DNA of 64,000 bases from assembly GCA_938050045.1 (NCBI GenBank), contig CALLJS010000011.1:1-64000 (forward strand), in the 5' to 3' direction. Positions 20,630-31,556 of the stretch are shown here, piece after piece (within the stretch, counting starts at the first letter, position 1; each line of letters starts with the position of its first letter). The position numbers and the translations under genes were made by a program. The DNA is from an uncultured Sphingomonadaceae bacterium. Lineage in GTDB: Bacteria > Pseudomonadota > Alphaproteobacteria > Sphingomonadales > Sphingomonadaceae. A model generated the notes under the pieces. It was not told the origin of the DNA, made no database searches, and saw nothing but the letters and a program-made list of their open reading frames with translations.

Positions 20630-21058
20630 TTAAAGCGGATATTTTTGGTTCATATAATCCCAATCATTTTGAATGATTTGGGTCAATATATCCATATCTA
20701 TGTCGGATAATTTTTTGATGTAGAGGCAGGATTTCCCTAATTTATGCTTGCCTAATTGATGGAGCAATTCTTCTTGCTGCGCAAAACCGCTTATACAATA
20801 GACGGTGAGTGCATTTTTTCTTGCGCTGAAACCAGCACGGCACATATCCCCCTCGCGTCCGCTATCGTAAACATAATGATAGCTGCCATAACCGATGATT
20901 GTTTTGCCCCACATAATAGGATCTTCTTTGGTGATCTGGCGTAATATTTGATCTAACTTTATGGAATCTTGACGTTTTTGTATATCTTCGATGCTATTGA
21001 GATAGGCTTGAACATCATTATTAGTGGCAATTATTTTATTTTGGTTTTTTTGGCGCAT
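20630..21058 (-). CDS. DUF1801 (YdhG-like) protein
   Basis: 142 residues from the ATG at 21058, which has GGAG upstream; an extra ATG at 21073 is in frame. Family marks: [17 protein letters not shown], then [18 protein letters not shown] and [18 protein letters not shown]. Soluble domain of unknown activity, often annotated as iron-chaperone-like because of Bacillus relatives. Divergent from argG, whose start is 123 bases away. Confidence 0.88.
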   Translation of the reverse strand: MRQKNQNKIIATNNDVQAYLNSIEDIQKRQDSIKLDQILRQITKEDPIMWGKTIIGYGSYHYVYDSGREGDMCRAGFSARKNALTVYCISGFAQQEELLHQLGKHKLGKSCLYIKKLSDIDMDILTQIIQNDWDYMNQKYPL

Positions 21059-21180
21059 TGGATAAATCTCCATTCATGCGCATGGTTTTCCATATTTTAT
21101 CATCTATATCAACTTGCGCCTGCCCAATGAGACTGTTAGGCGGCGATAAATGTCTATTTCTATGCAGCGGACGAAACTCT

Positions 21181-22404
21181 ATGACTGATAAAATTAAACG
21201 AATTGTATTGGCCTATTCTGGCGGCTTGGATACCAGTGTTATCCTAAAATGGCTGCAAAAAGAATATGGCTGTGAAGTGGTCACATTTACCGCCGATTTA
21301 GGGCAAGGTGAAGAATTAGAACCAGCGCGCAGCAAAGCAAAATTAATGGGCGTAGCCGATGAACATATTTACATCGATGATCTGCGCGAAGAATTTGTTC
21401 GTGACTTTGTCTATCCAATGATGCGCGCCAATGCTCGCTATGAAGGCGATTATTTGCTCGGTACATCCATAGCGCGGCCGCTTATTTCCAAACGCTTGAT
21501 CGAAATTGCCCAAGAAACAGGTGCAGATGCTATCGCGCACGGCGCAACGGGCAAGGGGAATGACCAAATAAGGTTTGAATTATCGGCTTATGCTTTGAAC
21601 CCCGATATTAAAGTCATTGCCCCTTGGCGCGAGTGGGATTTGACCTCTCGATCCAAATTGATCGAATGGGCTGAAAGCCATGACATTGACGTTCCTAGAG
21701 ATAAACGCGGTGAAGCTCCATTTTCCACCGATGCAAATTTATTGCATACGTCATCAGAGGGTAAAATACTCGAAGATCCGTGGAATGAGACGCCCGATTA
21801 TGTTTATTCGCGCACCGTCAATCCAGAGGATGCACCCGATACGCCCGAATATATCGAAATTGATTTCGAAAAAGGCGATGGTGTCTCTATTAATGGCGAA
21901 GCCATGTCGCCTGCAACGCTGTTGAGCGCGCTCAATGACTATGGCCGCAAACATGGGATAGGGCGTTTGGATTTGGTCGAGAACCGTTTTGTCGGCATGA
22001 AGTCACGCGGTATGTATGAAACACCAGGCGGTGAGATTTATGCAAGAGCGCACCGAGGCATGGAACAAATCACCTTGGATGGGCCCGCAGCGCATCTTAA
22101 AGATGAATTGATGCCGCGCTATGCCGAGATGATTTACAATGGTTTTTGGTTCGCACCAGAGCGTGAAATGCTGCAAGCGGCGATTGATAAAAGCCAAGAG
22201 CGCGTTTCGGGTACGGTGCGCATGAAGCTCTACAAAGGGACGGCTTCGGTGGTGGGCCGTAAAGCCGATGTGAATTATAATCTTTACAGCGAAGATGTGG
22301 TGACATTTGAGGAAGATAGCGGTGCCTATGACCAAAAAGATGCGGCTGGTTTCATCAAGCTTAACGCCTTGCGGTTAAGATTATTGGGCAAAAGACGCGG
22401 CTAA
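21181..22404 (+). CDS. argG: Argininosuccinate synthase
   Basis: 407 residues from [20 protein letters not shown]; an upstream in-frame ATG at 21058 would add about 40 residues not typical of the family. The N-terminal [10 protein letters not shown] is the ATP pyrophosphatase loop; [16 protein letters not shown] and SLL-type blocks follow in the expected order. Role: ATP-dependent joining of citrulline and aspartate in arginine synthesis. Confidence 0.97.
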   Translation: MTDKIKRIVLAYSGGLDTSVILKWLQKEYGCEVVTFTADLGQGEELEPARSKAKLMGVADEHIYIDDLREEFVRDFVYPMMRANARYEGDYLLGTSIARPLISKRLIEIAQETGADAIAHGATGKGNDQIRFELSAYALNPDIKVIAPWREWDLTSRSKLIEWAESHDIDVPRDKRGEAPFSTDANLLHTSSEGKILEDPWNETPDYVYSRTVNPEDAPDTPEYIEIDFEKGDGVSINGEAMSPATLLSALNDYGRKHGIGRLDLVENRFVGMKSRGMYETPGGEIYARAHRGMEQITLDGPAAHLKDELMPRYAEMIYNGFWFAPEREMLQAAIDKSQERVSGTVRMKLYKGTASVVGRKADVNYNLYSEDVVTFEEDSGAYDQKDAAGFIKLNALRLRLLGKRRG

Positions 22405-22444
22405 TAACCAGAGCATTAATAATCTCTATAATTGCGGATATGAA

Positions 22445-23488
22445 ATGATAGAATCGATTATAATTTTGCTCATGGGTTTTATACTGCTTATTTTTGGGGG
22501 TGAGCTCTTGGTTCGCGGTGCTGTTAGGCTTGCCGAACGTGCGGGTATGTCGCAAATGTTGATTGGGCTTACTATCGTTGGTTTTGGAACATCGGCACCA
22601 GAATTGGTGGCGAGTGTAGAGGCTGCTTTGGCGGGTTCTCCAGGAATTGCTTGGGGCAATGTGGTCGGATCGAACCTTGCCAATAGCTTGCTGATATTGG
22701 GTGCTGCATCTTTGATTATGCCTATGGCAGTGGCGCGAGGCCCATTGTGGCGCGATGGCGGTTTGGCCTTAGCGATAACGGCGATACTCTATTATTGTGC
22801 CAGCGTTGGGTTGGTTGGTATCGCGATGGGTATCGTATTTTTGGTCATATTAGTCGGCTATCTTATCTATGCCTATATTTCTGAAACAAGGATAATGAAT
22901 GCGGGAAATATACTCACTCATGCCACTGTTTCAGAGGAGCATGATATAGTTTTATCTGTCCTTGAAGAAGGCGATACGGCCGCCGGAGCAAAAGCTGCTG
23001 CATTGGAAGTGACCGACACACATCTGCACGACCAACAACATTGGGCGCGCTCTGCTGCTGTTTTGGCTGCGGGCATAATCCTAATCATTTTGGGGGGGCG
23101 TTGGTTGATTAGCAGCGCCGTTGATATTGCCGCAGCGATTGGCATGTCAGAGACTATTATAGGGCTGACAATCATTGCTATTGGAACTTCTTTGCCCGAA
23201 TTAGTGACCGCAGTCATTGCTGCGCGCAAAGGGGCTAGCGCGGTTGCATTGGGCAATATATTGGGGTCTAACCTGTTTAATTTATTGCTGATTGGCGGAA
23301 TAACGGCTACATTATCACCTGCTGCTATACCATTGGAATTACTCTCTTTTGGATTGCCAGCTTTGCTATTATCATCGATTATATTGCTGATTTTTGCCGC
23401 GACTAAATATGCCATTAGCCGCATAGAAGGGGCAATATTATTATTGTTATATTGCGCTCAAATATTGTATAATCTTTTAGCAGTGTAG
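22445..23488 (+). CDS. Calcium/sodium antiporter (CaCA family, YrbG-like)
   Basis: 347 residues, about ten membrane helices in two related halves. The duplicated alpha repeats read GFGTSAPELVASVEAALAG then GNVVGSNLANSLLILG, and AIGTSLPELVTAVIAARKG then GNILGSNLFNLLLIGG; the GTSxPE and GSNxxN residues bind cations. A cytoplasmic loop of about 60 residues separates the halves. Role: Na+ or H+/Ca2+ exchange at the inner membrane. 40 bases after argG, same strand. Confidence 0.93.
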   Translation: MIESIIILLMGFILLIFGGELLVRGAVRLAERAGMSQMLIGLTIVGFGTSAPELVASVEAALAGSPGIAWGNVVGSNLANSLLILGAASLIMPMAVARGPLWRDGGLALAITAILYYCASVGLVGIAMGIVFLVILVGYLIYAYISETRIMNAGNILTHATVSEEHDIVLSVLEEGDTAAGAKAAALEVTDTHLHDQQHWARSAAVLAAGIILIILGGRWLISSAVDIAAAIGMSETIIGLTIIAIGTSLPELVTAVIAARKGASAVALGNILGSNLFNLLLIGGITATLSPAAIPLELLSFGLPALLLSSIILLIFAATKYAISRIEGAILLLLYCAQILYNLLAV

Positions 23489-23551
23489 AAATTTGCTTAT
23501 ATAAATATAATATTTAAGCTATCTTCATGGTTTGATTACAATTTTAGGTTA

Positions 23552-24937
23552 ATGCGTTTTATGAACCAAAGTAAGAATGACGATATGAACAAAGAACATA
23601 AGAATATTGATGCGCGTCCTGAATCCGCCGTTAGCGCAATGGTGGGATTCTGCGGTCTAATCGGGCTGTTTCTATGGATAGCCATTGCCCGTAATTTCGG
23701 AGATATTGCAGCATCGCTTGGATTTCCTGGCTTGCCAGCATTAGCGGACGGCCCATATTCAGCATTAATTGCCTTAATTTTTTGCGGTGCTCCTATGGTG
23801 CTTTGGTCGCTATTCGTTGATAAAGTCCATAAACGCGCATCCACGGGTTTGGATTGGTCAAATAAAAAACCTGTCTCTGAAATAATTGATTACAGCATCG
23901 TTAAAGTTGCAGGGCTATGGATGACTTGGGGTCTTATTTGGGTCATATACGCGCTGTGCCGGTGGTATTGGGTTGGTGCCTATACTTTTTCAATGGATAT
24001 ATTCGCATTTGCAACCATTCCATTGGTGATAATCTCAGTTCCTTATGTCATCTGGATTGATCGCTATATGGTGAACCCACGCGATGGCGCATGGCATTTT
24101 GGGGCTATGCTCTCTGGACTAGATGGTTGGGATAAAGATGAAATATTCCATCATCTGCGCGCTTGGGCGGTCAAAGGCTTTTTCTTAGCCTTTATGATTT
24201 CGATAGTGCCAGGCGGATTTGGCGATGTGGTGCGTATGGATATTGCGCAAATAATTCAAAACCCCGTGGCCATTGCTATGTCATTGATCGTGGTTATGTT
24301 TTTAATGGATGTACAATTTGCTACGGTGGGTTATTTGCTCACTATGAAACCACTTGATGCGCATATCCGCACTGCTAATCCTTATTTGGCGGGTTGGTTG
24401 GCTGCCTTAATGTGTTATCCGCCTTTTTTATTGATGGATATAGGCGGCCCTTTATTTTATCAGATTAATACATCTGATTGGGCCTATTGGTTTGCCGATT
24501 ATAAACTCTTATTGATAATCTGGGGTGCTTGGTTGGTTATCTTAACCGCCATTTATGCATGGGCAACAGTGGCTTTTGGATTGCGTTTTTCAAATCTAAC
24601 GCATCGCGGTATTTTGACCAATGGCCCCTATCGTTGGACCAAGCATCCAGCCTATCTTTCAAAAAATACCTATTGGTGGTTTTGTTACCTGCCGTTCCTC
24701 GTGACTAGCGACAGCATCTATGATGCCATAAGAAACAGCGTTATGTTAGCGGCTGTGAGCGCGATTTATTATTGGCGCGCCAAGACAGAGGAAAAGCATT
24801 TGATGGCCGATCCCATTTATCGCGATTACGCGCTATGGATGGATGAAAATGCATTCATCCCGCGCAGCATTAATAAAGTTGCGAGAGTGTTCAAACCCAA
24901 AGGCACAGGCCTGCATGAAATGCAACCAGCGGAATAA
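23552..24937 (+). CDS. Isoprenylcysteine carboxyl methyltransferase-like membrane protein
   Basis: 461 residues, many membrane helices. The C-terminal third carries the ICMT/PEMT signature: NGPYRWTKHPAYLSKNTYWW, then RAKTEEKHLMADPIYRDYALWM. Such domains bind S-adenosylmethionine and methylate lipid or prenyl-cysteine type substrates; the bacterial substrate is unknown. The N-terminal half has several extra helices not found in short ICMTs. Start is uncertain: ATGs at 23552, 23561 and 23585 are in frame. Confidence 0.78.
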   Translation: MRFMNQSKNDDMNKEHKNIDARPESAVSAMVGFCGLIGLFLWIAIARNFGDIAASLGFPGLPALADGPYSALIALIFCGAPMVLWSLFVDKVHKRASTGLDWSNKKPVSEIIDYSIVKVAGLWMTWGLIWVIYALCRWYWVGAYTFSMDIFAFATIPLVIISVPYVIWIDRYMVNPRDGAWHFGAMLSGLDGWDKDEIFHHLRAWAVKGFFLAFMISIVPGGFGDVVRMDIAQIIQNPVAIAMSLIVVMFLMDVQFATVGYLLTMKPLDAHIRTANPYLAGWLAALMCYPPFLLMDIGGPLFYQINTSDWAYWFADYKLLLIIWGAWLVILTAIYAWATVAFGLRFSNLTHRGILTNGPYRWTKHPAYLSKNTYWWFCYLPFLVTSDSIYDAIRNSVMLAAVSAIYYWRAKTEEKHLMADPIYRDYALWMDENAFIPRSINKVARVFKPKGTGLHEMQPAE

Positions 24938-25002
24938 GGGGTAAAAAAGTTTAGATATTTTTGACGTGCAAGGTAATTTTTTGGCTTATTTGACCGTCAA
25001 AA

Positions 25003-26805
25003 TTATTCATCGCCCATCTTAAGCGCAGCGATAAAGGCTTCTTGCGGGATAGATACATTGCCATATTCGCGCATTTTCGCTTTGCCCTTTTTCTGTTTTT
25101 CGAGCAATTTCTTCTTACGCGAAATATCACCGCCATAACATTTGGCCGTCACATCCTTGCGCATCGCCGCAATGGTTTCGCGGGCGATTACTTTGCCGCC
25201 AATGGCAGCTTGCACGGGTATTTTGAATAAATGACGCGGGATAAGATCTTTCAAACGTTCGCACATATGGCGGCCGCGCGCTTCGGCCGCTTCTCGGTGG
25301 ACGATCATGGAGAGCGCATCAACGGGATCGGCATTGACCAAAATATTCATTTTAACCAAATCGCCCGTGCGCAGGCCAATTTGTTCATAATCAAAGCTCG
25401 CATAACCGCGCGAGATGCTCTTGAGGCGATCGTAAAAATCAAACACCACTTCGTTGAGCGGCAGCTCATAGGTAAGCTGCGCACGGTCTCCGACATAGGT
25501 AAGGTTTTTTTGCACACCGCGTCGGTCTTGGCATAATTTGAGGATGCTGCCCAAATAATCATCGGGGCAATAGATGACGGCCTCTATCCATGGTTCTTGG
25601 ATTTCAGAGATTTTTACAACGTCGGGCATATCGGCAGGATTATGCAAAAATTGCTCTTCGCCATTGTTCATAATGATTTTATAAACCACAGACGGCGCAG
25701 TGGTGATTAGGTCTAAATCATATTCGCGCACCAAACGCTCTTGGATAATTTCTAGATGCAAGAGCCCCAGAAATCCACAGCGAAAGCCCTGACCCAAGGC
25801 TGCGCTCGTTTCCATCTCAAATGTAAAACTTGCATCATTAAGCCGTAATTTGCTGATACTTTCGCGCAATTTTTCAAAATCGGCCGCATCAACAGGAAAA
25901 AGACCGCAAAATACAACCGATTGTACTTCTTTGAAGCCAGGAAGAGGGTCTAGCGCGCCGCCTTTTACAGTCGTGATAGTATCACCAACTGCGGTCTGGC
26001 TAATGTCTTTAATTTGTGCGGTGATAAAACCAATTTCACCCGCTGCCAATTCATCAAGATTTTGAATTTTGGGGTTCATACAGCCTACGCGGTCGACCAA
26101 ATGTTCGGTGCCTTGCGCCATAAATTTAATCTTTAAACCTTTGGTGATAACGCCATCTATGACGCGCACCAAAATCACCACACCCAGATAGGGGTCATAC
26201 CAGCTATCGACCAACATGGCGGTCAATGGAGCGTCTCTATCTCCCGTGGGCGGCGGTATCTTTGTGACTATCTGTTCGAGCATTTCCTCTATACCAACGC
26301 CCGTTTTAGCCGATGCTAACACTGCTTCATCGGCGGCAATGCCGATAATCTCTTCTATCTCATTTTTAACCACCTCTGGTTCAGCAGCGGGTAAATCAAT
26401 TTTGTTGATAATGGGTAATATTTCATGGTCATGCTCAATGGATTGATAGACATTAGCCAATGTTTGTGCCTCGACCCCTTGGGCTGCATCAACGATGAGC
26501 AGAGCCCCTTCGCAAGCGGCCAAGCTGCGCGATACTTCATAGGCAAAGTCGACATGGCCTGGTGTATCCATCAGGTTGAGCGTATAAGTATCGCCATCTT
26601 TGGCTTTATAATTCAGCCGCACAGTTTGCGCTTTGATGGTAATACCGCGTTCTTTTTCAATATCCATATTATCGAGCACTTGCTCGCTCATTTCGCGCTC
26701 TGTCAGGCCACCTGTATGCTGGATCAATCGATCAGCAAGCGTTGATTTGCCATGATCTATATGGGCGATAATAGAGAAATTACGGATTTTATCTAATTCA
26801 TTCAT
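25003..26805 (-). CDS. lepA: Elongation factor 4 (LepA)
   Basis: 600 residues, standard length. GTPase motifs [23 protein letters not shown] and SAKTGVG are followed by domains II, III and V and the LepA-specific C-terminal domain ([12 protein letters not shown] near the end). Role: ribosome-binding GTPase that back-translocates or helps ribosome assembly under stress. Single gene between the ICMT gene and the DUF3857 gene. Confidence 0.97.
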   Translation of the reverse strand: MNELDKIRNFSIIAHIDHGKSTLADRLIQHTGGLTEREMSEQVLDNMDIEKERGITIKAQTVRLNYKAKDGDTYTLNLMDTPGHVDFAYEVSRSLAACEGALLIVDAAQGVEAQTLANVYQSIEHDHEILPIINKIDLPAAEPEVVKNEIEEIIGIAADEAVLASAKTGVGIEEMLEQIVTKIPPPTGDRDAPLTAMLVDSWYDPYLGVVILVRVIDGVITKGLKIKFMAQGTEHLVDRVGCMNPKIQNLDELAAGEIGFITAQIKDISQTAVGDTITTVKGGALDPLPGFKEVQSVVFCGLFPVDAADFEKLRESISKLRLNDASFTFEMETSAALGQGFRCGFLGLLHLEIIQERLVREYDLDLITTAPSVVYKIIMNNGEEQFLHNPADMPDVVKISEIQEPWIEAVIYCPDDYLGSILKLCQDRRGVQKNLTYVGDRAQLTYELPLNEVVFDFYDRLKSISRGYASFDYEQIGLRTGDLVKMNILVNADPVDALSMIVHREAAEARGRHMCERLKDLIPRHLFKIPVQAAIGGKVIARETIAAMRKDVTAKCYGGDISRKKKLLEKQKKGKAKMREYGNVSIPQEAFIAALKMGDE

Positions 26806-26888
26806 AACGCGCGATTAGCAGGGCTTAGAGAGTATGTCATCATGCAAATATATTGTTTTACTCTGGCTAATAAAAAGAAAATGCCTTT

Positions 26889-27030
26889 ATCTATAGTTCC
26901 TAAGGCCAGAACCTATCAAATATGCGGCTATGGCGTCAGACAAGCTTGCCAGAGCATCGCTATTCCTGTGTTTGCCTTCCTTGTCTATTCGCTTCAAACC
27001 ATGTTTTGCGAATTTAATTGATCCGCTCCC
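26889..27030 (-). other. Possible gene remnant upstream of lepA
   Basis: On the minus strand an open stretch reads SIKFAKHGLKRIDKEGKHRN then SDALASLSDAIAAYLIGSGL before a stop. It has no in-frame ATG, and begins after a stop overlapping the DUF3857 gene end. The residue mix looks protein-like, so it may be a broken gene, but the plus strand here also stays open, and the evidence is thin. Confidence 0.2.
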
Positions 27031-29837
27031 TAATAAGTGATGCCATGGCTTTTATAATAATTTGGCGCAAATTTATAATGGAATAATGCGGTGCGCATCG
27101 CATTTTCAGCTTGCTTTATTTGCCCCATATCTTTGTATATCACGGCTTTCAGATAATGTGACCCGCTGCGGCTTTTGCTATAGTGAATGGCGCGATCTAA
27201 ATCGGCGAGAGCCATATCATAATTGCCCATCTTCCAATGAACCACCGCTCTTTTCTCCAAAATATAGGCTGGTTTTTCGGCTATCTCTATTGCTAAAGTG
27301 CAATCATATCGGGCTTGTTCTAAATTTTTATTCGCAACTGCATTGGTAAAACAACGCTCGCTAAGCAAAAATGCATTGTCAGGATCATCCTCTAGCAGAT
27401 CATTGAGCAGCGCATTGGCTTTATCAAACTTTTTATTGCTGCGAAAAATTTCAGCGTTTAATTCTGCGGCATCAATATCGGATAAGCCTTGGTTTTGCGC
27501 ATTCAATATCACTTGCCGTGCTTTTTTGGTGTCATTCTTACGATTATAGATTTTGACCAAATCAAAAATAGAAGCATAATTTGTAGGCTCTAATAAGAGC
27601 GCATTATTGAGCGCATCTATCGCCGCATCTTCATCGCTGCCGCTGAGCATATCGGCCAGCCAATTATAATAGCTAGCCGAAGGTTCGATTTCGATGGCCG
27701 CTTTTAGGTCTGTGATTGCTGTATCATAATCGCCCAATTTCCAGTAAAAATATGCGCGATTATAATAGGCATTGGTATCATCTTCTTTGGCATTAGCGAC
27801 AAATTGATTGAGTCCAGCTATGATTTTATCCGCAGCACCATTGGTTTTGGCGGCTTCGAATTCTTGCCATTCGTAGGGCGCATCATCGGGTAAAATGATG
27901 GATACAGTTTTTCTTTTTTCATACTTTAATTTTTTGCGGTCAATGCGCAATTGTTCGGGTTTTACTTCCCATTGAGTAGGGAATGTTTCCTCGTAGAAAG
28001 TGACAATATTACCCTTTAATGACGTTCTTCTATCGGTACGACGACCCTCTATTTCATTGGACATAGTGGCGTTTCCAGAGAGCGCGAAAGGGCGGGCATA
28101 TTGCGGTAATTTATAGCTTGTATTTTCACGGAAATAATTAGTTCCGCTGACTAATATGGGAATATCTTTCCATTCCTTGCTATTTCTATCATCGCTGATT
28201 TTGCGATCAACCAGCGATGACCAGATCGCATGTTTGAATTTACCCGCTTTTTTCTTCCATTCAAGCCACGCAATGCCCTTTGCTCTAATCGTGCCCTCTC
28301 TGGTTTCATTATCAAAGCTATAATCGGCATCATAAATAACATCATCCAACACATAATTCGATGCAATCTCACGCAGATTTTCACGAAAATTCTCGTCTGA
28401 AAATTGATTGCGCGTAGTGTGTAATTGGAATGCTTGATTATCGCGTAATATTAATTTTATGTCATAGAGGGCGGGCAAGGCGCGCCCTGCGCTTAGATCA
28501 TATTGCAAAAATGTATCTTGGTCGGGAACGATGTTTTTGGTGATGGCAATTTCTTCTAAATCAGACCCTTTGGCCGTGACGGGCAAAGCATATCTGTGCG
28601 CAGGAGCGAGTTGAATATCGCGCATCCTGTCGCCACGCCCAGTACCATCCATCCATAAAATTTGGCCTTTAACATTGGCTTTTACCATAATATGGTTGAA
28701 CGCCATCATCGACGGGATACGAATAGAAACCGCATCTTTTAAGTTAAGATTGACCAAAATGGGCGTAGCTTCAATATCTAATTCATGCAGAATCACCAGC
28801 AGCAGCAAGGTTTTTGCTTTACAGTCCCCATATTTTAATTGCCATGTTTCAGCAGGGCTCTGAGGCTCATAATTGCCATAACCGAGGCCATTATAGAGAT
28901 AGCGTACTTTATCTTGCACCAAACGAAGAGCCAGCTCTGAGCGGAGCATAGGATCATTGGTTTGGCCTTTAATCTGTTGCACCTCGGCCGCCAATTCGGG
29001 GGCTAGCGCGATTAATCCCTTGGTTTTATATTGCAACGATGCTGTTTTTGATACTTCTTTCCAGCTCTGAAAATTACTGGCTTCAAAGAAAGGGGACATC
29101 CGATAGCGAATCGGTGCATTTTTTGGTTTTTCTTTTTCTTTCGGGATAATCATATCCAAGATTATCTCATTATATTTGCCAAAGCTGGTGACTTTAGGGT
29201 CCATATCTTTGGAATGGACTTTCCAGTTTAATTTGCTGCCTTTGGGCCATAATATGCGGCGGTAAGATTTATCAACCGAACGCTCGGTTTGCGAAAAAGA
29301 TTTGCTTATTTCCCCGCGTTTTTTAAGCGATGGATTCTCGGATTTAATGGTGTAGGCAAAGCTCACTACATCGCCCAATTGCAAATCACGCAGTTGCGTT
29401 GTAGCGGTGAGCAATCCATTCAACTGTTGTTGCTCCAACTTGCGCTCGCGCCGAATAATCTCGAACACATCTCCATCATCTAATATGTTGATGATGTCGC
29501 CTGCTCGATGAATTTGAAAGCTATGGATGGTAATATCAGCGCGCTCACGCTGCCATGTTGCTTTGAAGCTGGTGCCCATTTGCGTTAAAAAATCTGCGGT
29601 TGATGCCTTTAGTGCTAAGGCACTATAGGCTTCGATAACACCATCTTCGATTTTGGTTTGTTCGTCCCAGAGCACTGAATAGGCATTGCTATCAGGATTA
29701 TTGTTTAATAATTCTGCTATATCGGTTTGATTAACCCATTCGCCAGCGGGAGCATATTGAATATTTTCACCTGCTAGAGCATTTTGACTGTAAAAAAATA
29801 TGCAAGAAACAATAGCAGTATTGATAATATTTTTCAT
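27030..29837 (-). CDS. DUF3857/transglutaminase-like protein with TPR repeats, exported
   Basis: About 935 residues from MKNIINTAIVSCIFFYSQ, a signal peptide. A DUF3857 beta domain occupies roughly 30-260. A transglutaminase-like domain follows with Cys343 (YGDCKAKT), His386 (FNHIMVK) and Asp401 (WMDGTG), the full catalytic triad. The last third (about 690-939) holds TPR helices such as AYYNRAYFYWKLGDYDTAIT and LEKRAVVHWKMGNYDMALA. Role: periplasmic, probably in peptide crosslink or maturation; substrate unknown. GGGGTTA precedes the chosen ATG. Confidence 0.88.
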   Translation of the reverse strand: MKNIINTAIVSCIFFYSQNALAGENIQYAPAGEWVNQTDIAELLNNNPDSNAYSVLWDEQTKIEDGVIEAYSALALKASTADFLTQMGTSFKATWQRERADITIHSFQIHRAGDIINILDDGDVFEIIRRERKLEQQQLNGLLTATTQLRDLQLGDVVSFAYTIKSENPSLKKRGEISKSFSQTERSVDKSYRRILWPKGSKLNWKVHSKDMDPKVTSFGKYNEIILDMIIPKEKEKPKNAPIRYRMSPFFEASNFQSWKEVSKTASLQYKTKGLIALAPELAAEVQQIKGQTNDPMLRSELALRLVQDKVRYLYNGLGYGNYEPQSPAETWQLKYGDCKAKTLLLLVILHELDIEATPILVNLNLKDAVSIRIPSMMAFNHIMVKANVKGQILWMDGTGRGDRMRDIQLAPAHRYALPVTAKGSDLEEIAITKNIVPDQDTFLQYDLSAGRALPALYDIKLILRDNQAFQLHTTRNQFSDENFRENLREIASNYVLDDVIYDADYSFDNETREGTIRAKGIAWLEWKKKAGKFKHAIWSSLVDRKISDDRNSKEWKDIPILVSGTNYFRENTSYKLPQYARPFALSGNATMSNEIEGRRTDRRTSLKGNIVTFYEETFPTQWEVKPEQLRIDRKKLKYEKRKTVSIILPDDAPYEWQEFEAAKTNGAADKIIAGLNQFVANAKEDDTNAYYNRAYFYWKLGDYDTAITDLKAAIEIEPSASYYNWLADMLSGSDEDAAIDALNNALLLEPTNYASIFDLVKIYNRKNDTKKARQVILNAQNQGLSDIDAAELNAEIFRSNKKFDKANALLNDLLEDDPDNAFLLSERCFTNAVANKNLEQARYDCTLAIEIAEKPAYILEKRAVVHWKMGNYDMALADLDRAIHYSKSRSGSHYLKAVIYKDMGQIKQAENAMRTALFHYKFAPNYYKSHGITY

Positions 29838-30022
29838 AAATAACCCCAAATATCACATATTCTATTATTGATAGAATCGATGATATTAAATGGTATCGGA
29901 AATAATTTTTCAATCAATCATTAACTGAAATTCTTTCTTTGGTTTCCAATGATTCAAATAGCTTATGGATAAAATATTCATCTTATTCTATAGATTAGCG
30001 CATCATATCAAAGGGGACTATT

Positions 30023-31120
30023 ATGGAAGATTATCAACAATGGAATATAGTCATTGATAAAAAAGATATTGCCAAAGCGACAATAGAAATTAGCGACATT
30101 GCGGAATTAGAAGAAGACCAGCTCTTACTAAAGATTGAGGGATATGCCTTAACGGCGAATAATATTAGCTATGCATCAACGGGCGATTTGGTGGGCTATT
30201 GGAATTTTTTTCCAGCCGAAGACGTAAGCAATGGTATTGTCCCTGTTTGGGGCTATGCGCAGATTGTTGAGAGTAAGCATATAGAGTTTGAAGCAGGTAT
30301 GCGTTTTTATGGTTATTTCCCAATGGGATCGCATCTCATTGTGTCTCCCGCTGATGGAGATTTCTCTGCTGGATTTATCGATAGCGCCGAGCATCGCGCG
30401 CCGATGGCCCCAATCTATAACCATTATCGCAAATTATCCGATGCTTCTCATGATGATGTAGAAGCATTGCGGGCTATTGTTCAGCCATTATTTATGACAA
30501 GTTTTCTGATTGAACATAAATTTCGCAGCGAACAGTGGTTTGGGGCCGATAATCTTATCATTACAAGTGCGTCATCAAAAACGGCTATGGGGCTTGCTTA
30601 TAGGGTGAAAAGTGACAGTCCTGATGTGCGCCGTATTGGATTAACTTCGGCTGATAATGTTGAATTTACAATCGATACAGGCCTTTATGATCAAGTGATT
30701 AGCTATGATGATGCCTTTGGTGAACATGGTATAGATGCCGAAGAAAATAGCGTGTCGGTCGATTTTGCGGGCAATACGACATTGTTGAGTCAAATCCATG
30801 ACCATTTGGGGGATAATTTGAAATTTAGCTCCTTAATCGGCATGACCCATGTTGGTAAAAACGGCCCGCGCGATGCTATAAGCGGCGTCCAAGCTGTATT
30901 CTTTTTTGCGCCAGCGGCAGCGCAAGAATTTATCAGCGATTTTGGGCAAGCGGAATTTGATAGCCAAGCTGGGCGTGCGCTCTATGGGTTTTTGGATTTT
31001 ATTGCGGGGCAGATTGATGTGCGGGTAATAGAGGGGCCGCAAGCGGTGCAAACGGCTTATGAGATGCTATTAAGCGGCAATATATCGGCACGCGAGGGGC
31101 TGTATGCGACTATTGAATGA
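30023..31120 (+). CDS. DUF2855 family protein (MDR-like oxidoreductase fold)
   Basis: 365 residues. N-terminus resembles a medium-chain dehydrogenase: ELEEDQLLLKIEGYALTANN, then YWNFFPAE and VPVWGYAQIVES. The middle NLIITSASSKTAMGLAYRVK matches the cofactor-binding half but lacks a clean GxGxxG. DUF2855 members are of unknown substrate. AAAGGGGA ribosome-binding site before ATG 30023. No partner gene is evident. Confidence 0.82.
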   Translation: MEDYQQWNIVIDKKDIAKATIEISDIAELEEDQLLLKIEGYALTANNISYASTGDLVGYWNFFPAEDVSNGIVPVWGYAQIVESKHIEFEAGMRFYGYFPMGSHLIVSPADGDFSAGFIDSAEHRAPMAPIYNHYRKLSDASHDDVEALRAIVQPLFMTSFLIEHKFRSEQWFGADNLIITSASSKTAMGLAYRVKSDSPDVRRIGLTSADNVEFTIDTGLYDQVISYDDAFGEHGIDAEENSVSVDFAGNTTLLSQIHDHLGDNLKFSSLIGMTHVGKNGPRDAISGVQAVFFFAPAAAQEFISDFGQAEFDSQAGRALYGFLDFIAGQIDVRVIEGPQAVQTAYEMLLSGNISAREGLYATIE

Positions 31121-31275
31121 ATCCAGAGCAAGGCTAGCCCCAATAATTTTTGATGCTTCATATGCTCCGCAATGTTCATAATTATGCTCGCCATTTTGAC
31201 GCCTCGCCCGTGCCTTAAATAGATAGTGGCCGCAAAGCCATCATCGTAAAGAAGATTAACCATTAAACATTTGAA

Positions 31276-31548
31276 ATGATAGTGTCACAAATTGGCACGT
31301 GTTATTTTAGCAAGCTTTTTATGCTAGTAATCATGCCTAATATTTCGTTAACGCGCATTATGAGGAATAGAAATCTACAATCGATAGCGGTTAAGAAGCA
31401 ACATAGCTTTCGCCAGCTTATAAACCCAAATATTTTGGCTATAGAAGCCGAACAAGAAAAAACCAAATGGTGGAGTAAAGAGGATACGCATTTATTCATG
31501 CTGAGCTTCACAGCATTTTTTGTGGTATTTTATACATTCATTGCCTGA
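31276..31548 (+). CDS. Small membrane-anchored hypothetical protein
   Basis: Up to 90 residues; the true start may be ATG 31333 or 31360. The C-terminal KEDTHLFMLSFTAFFVVFYT is a single membrane helix preceded by a basic/polar stretch HSFRQLINPNILAIEAEQEK. I do not recognise a family. Similar small tail-anchored proteins occur in the order, but the evidence is only length, a plausible helix and position between two other genes. Confidence 0.4.
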   Translation: MIVSQIGTCYFSKLFMLVIMPNISLTRIMRNRNLQSIAVKKQHSFRQLINPNILAIEAEQEKTKWWSKEDTHLFMLSFTAFFVVFYTFIA

Positions 31549-31556
31549 ACGTTATT

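Noticed and set aside
20460-20663. Minus-strand 67-codon frame between DUF1223 and DUF1801
   Set aside because: Overlaps the start of one gene and the end of the other and lacks a ribosome-binding site.
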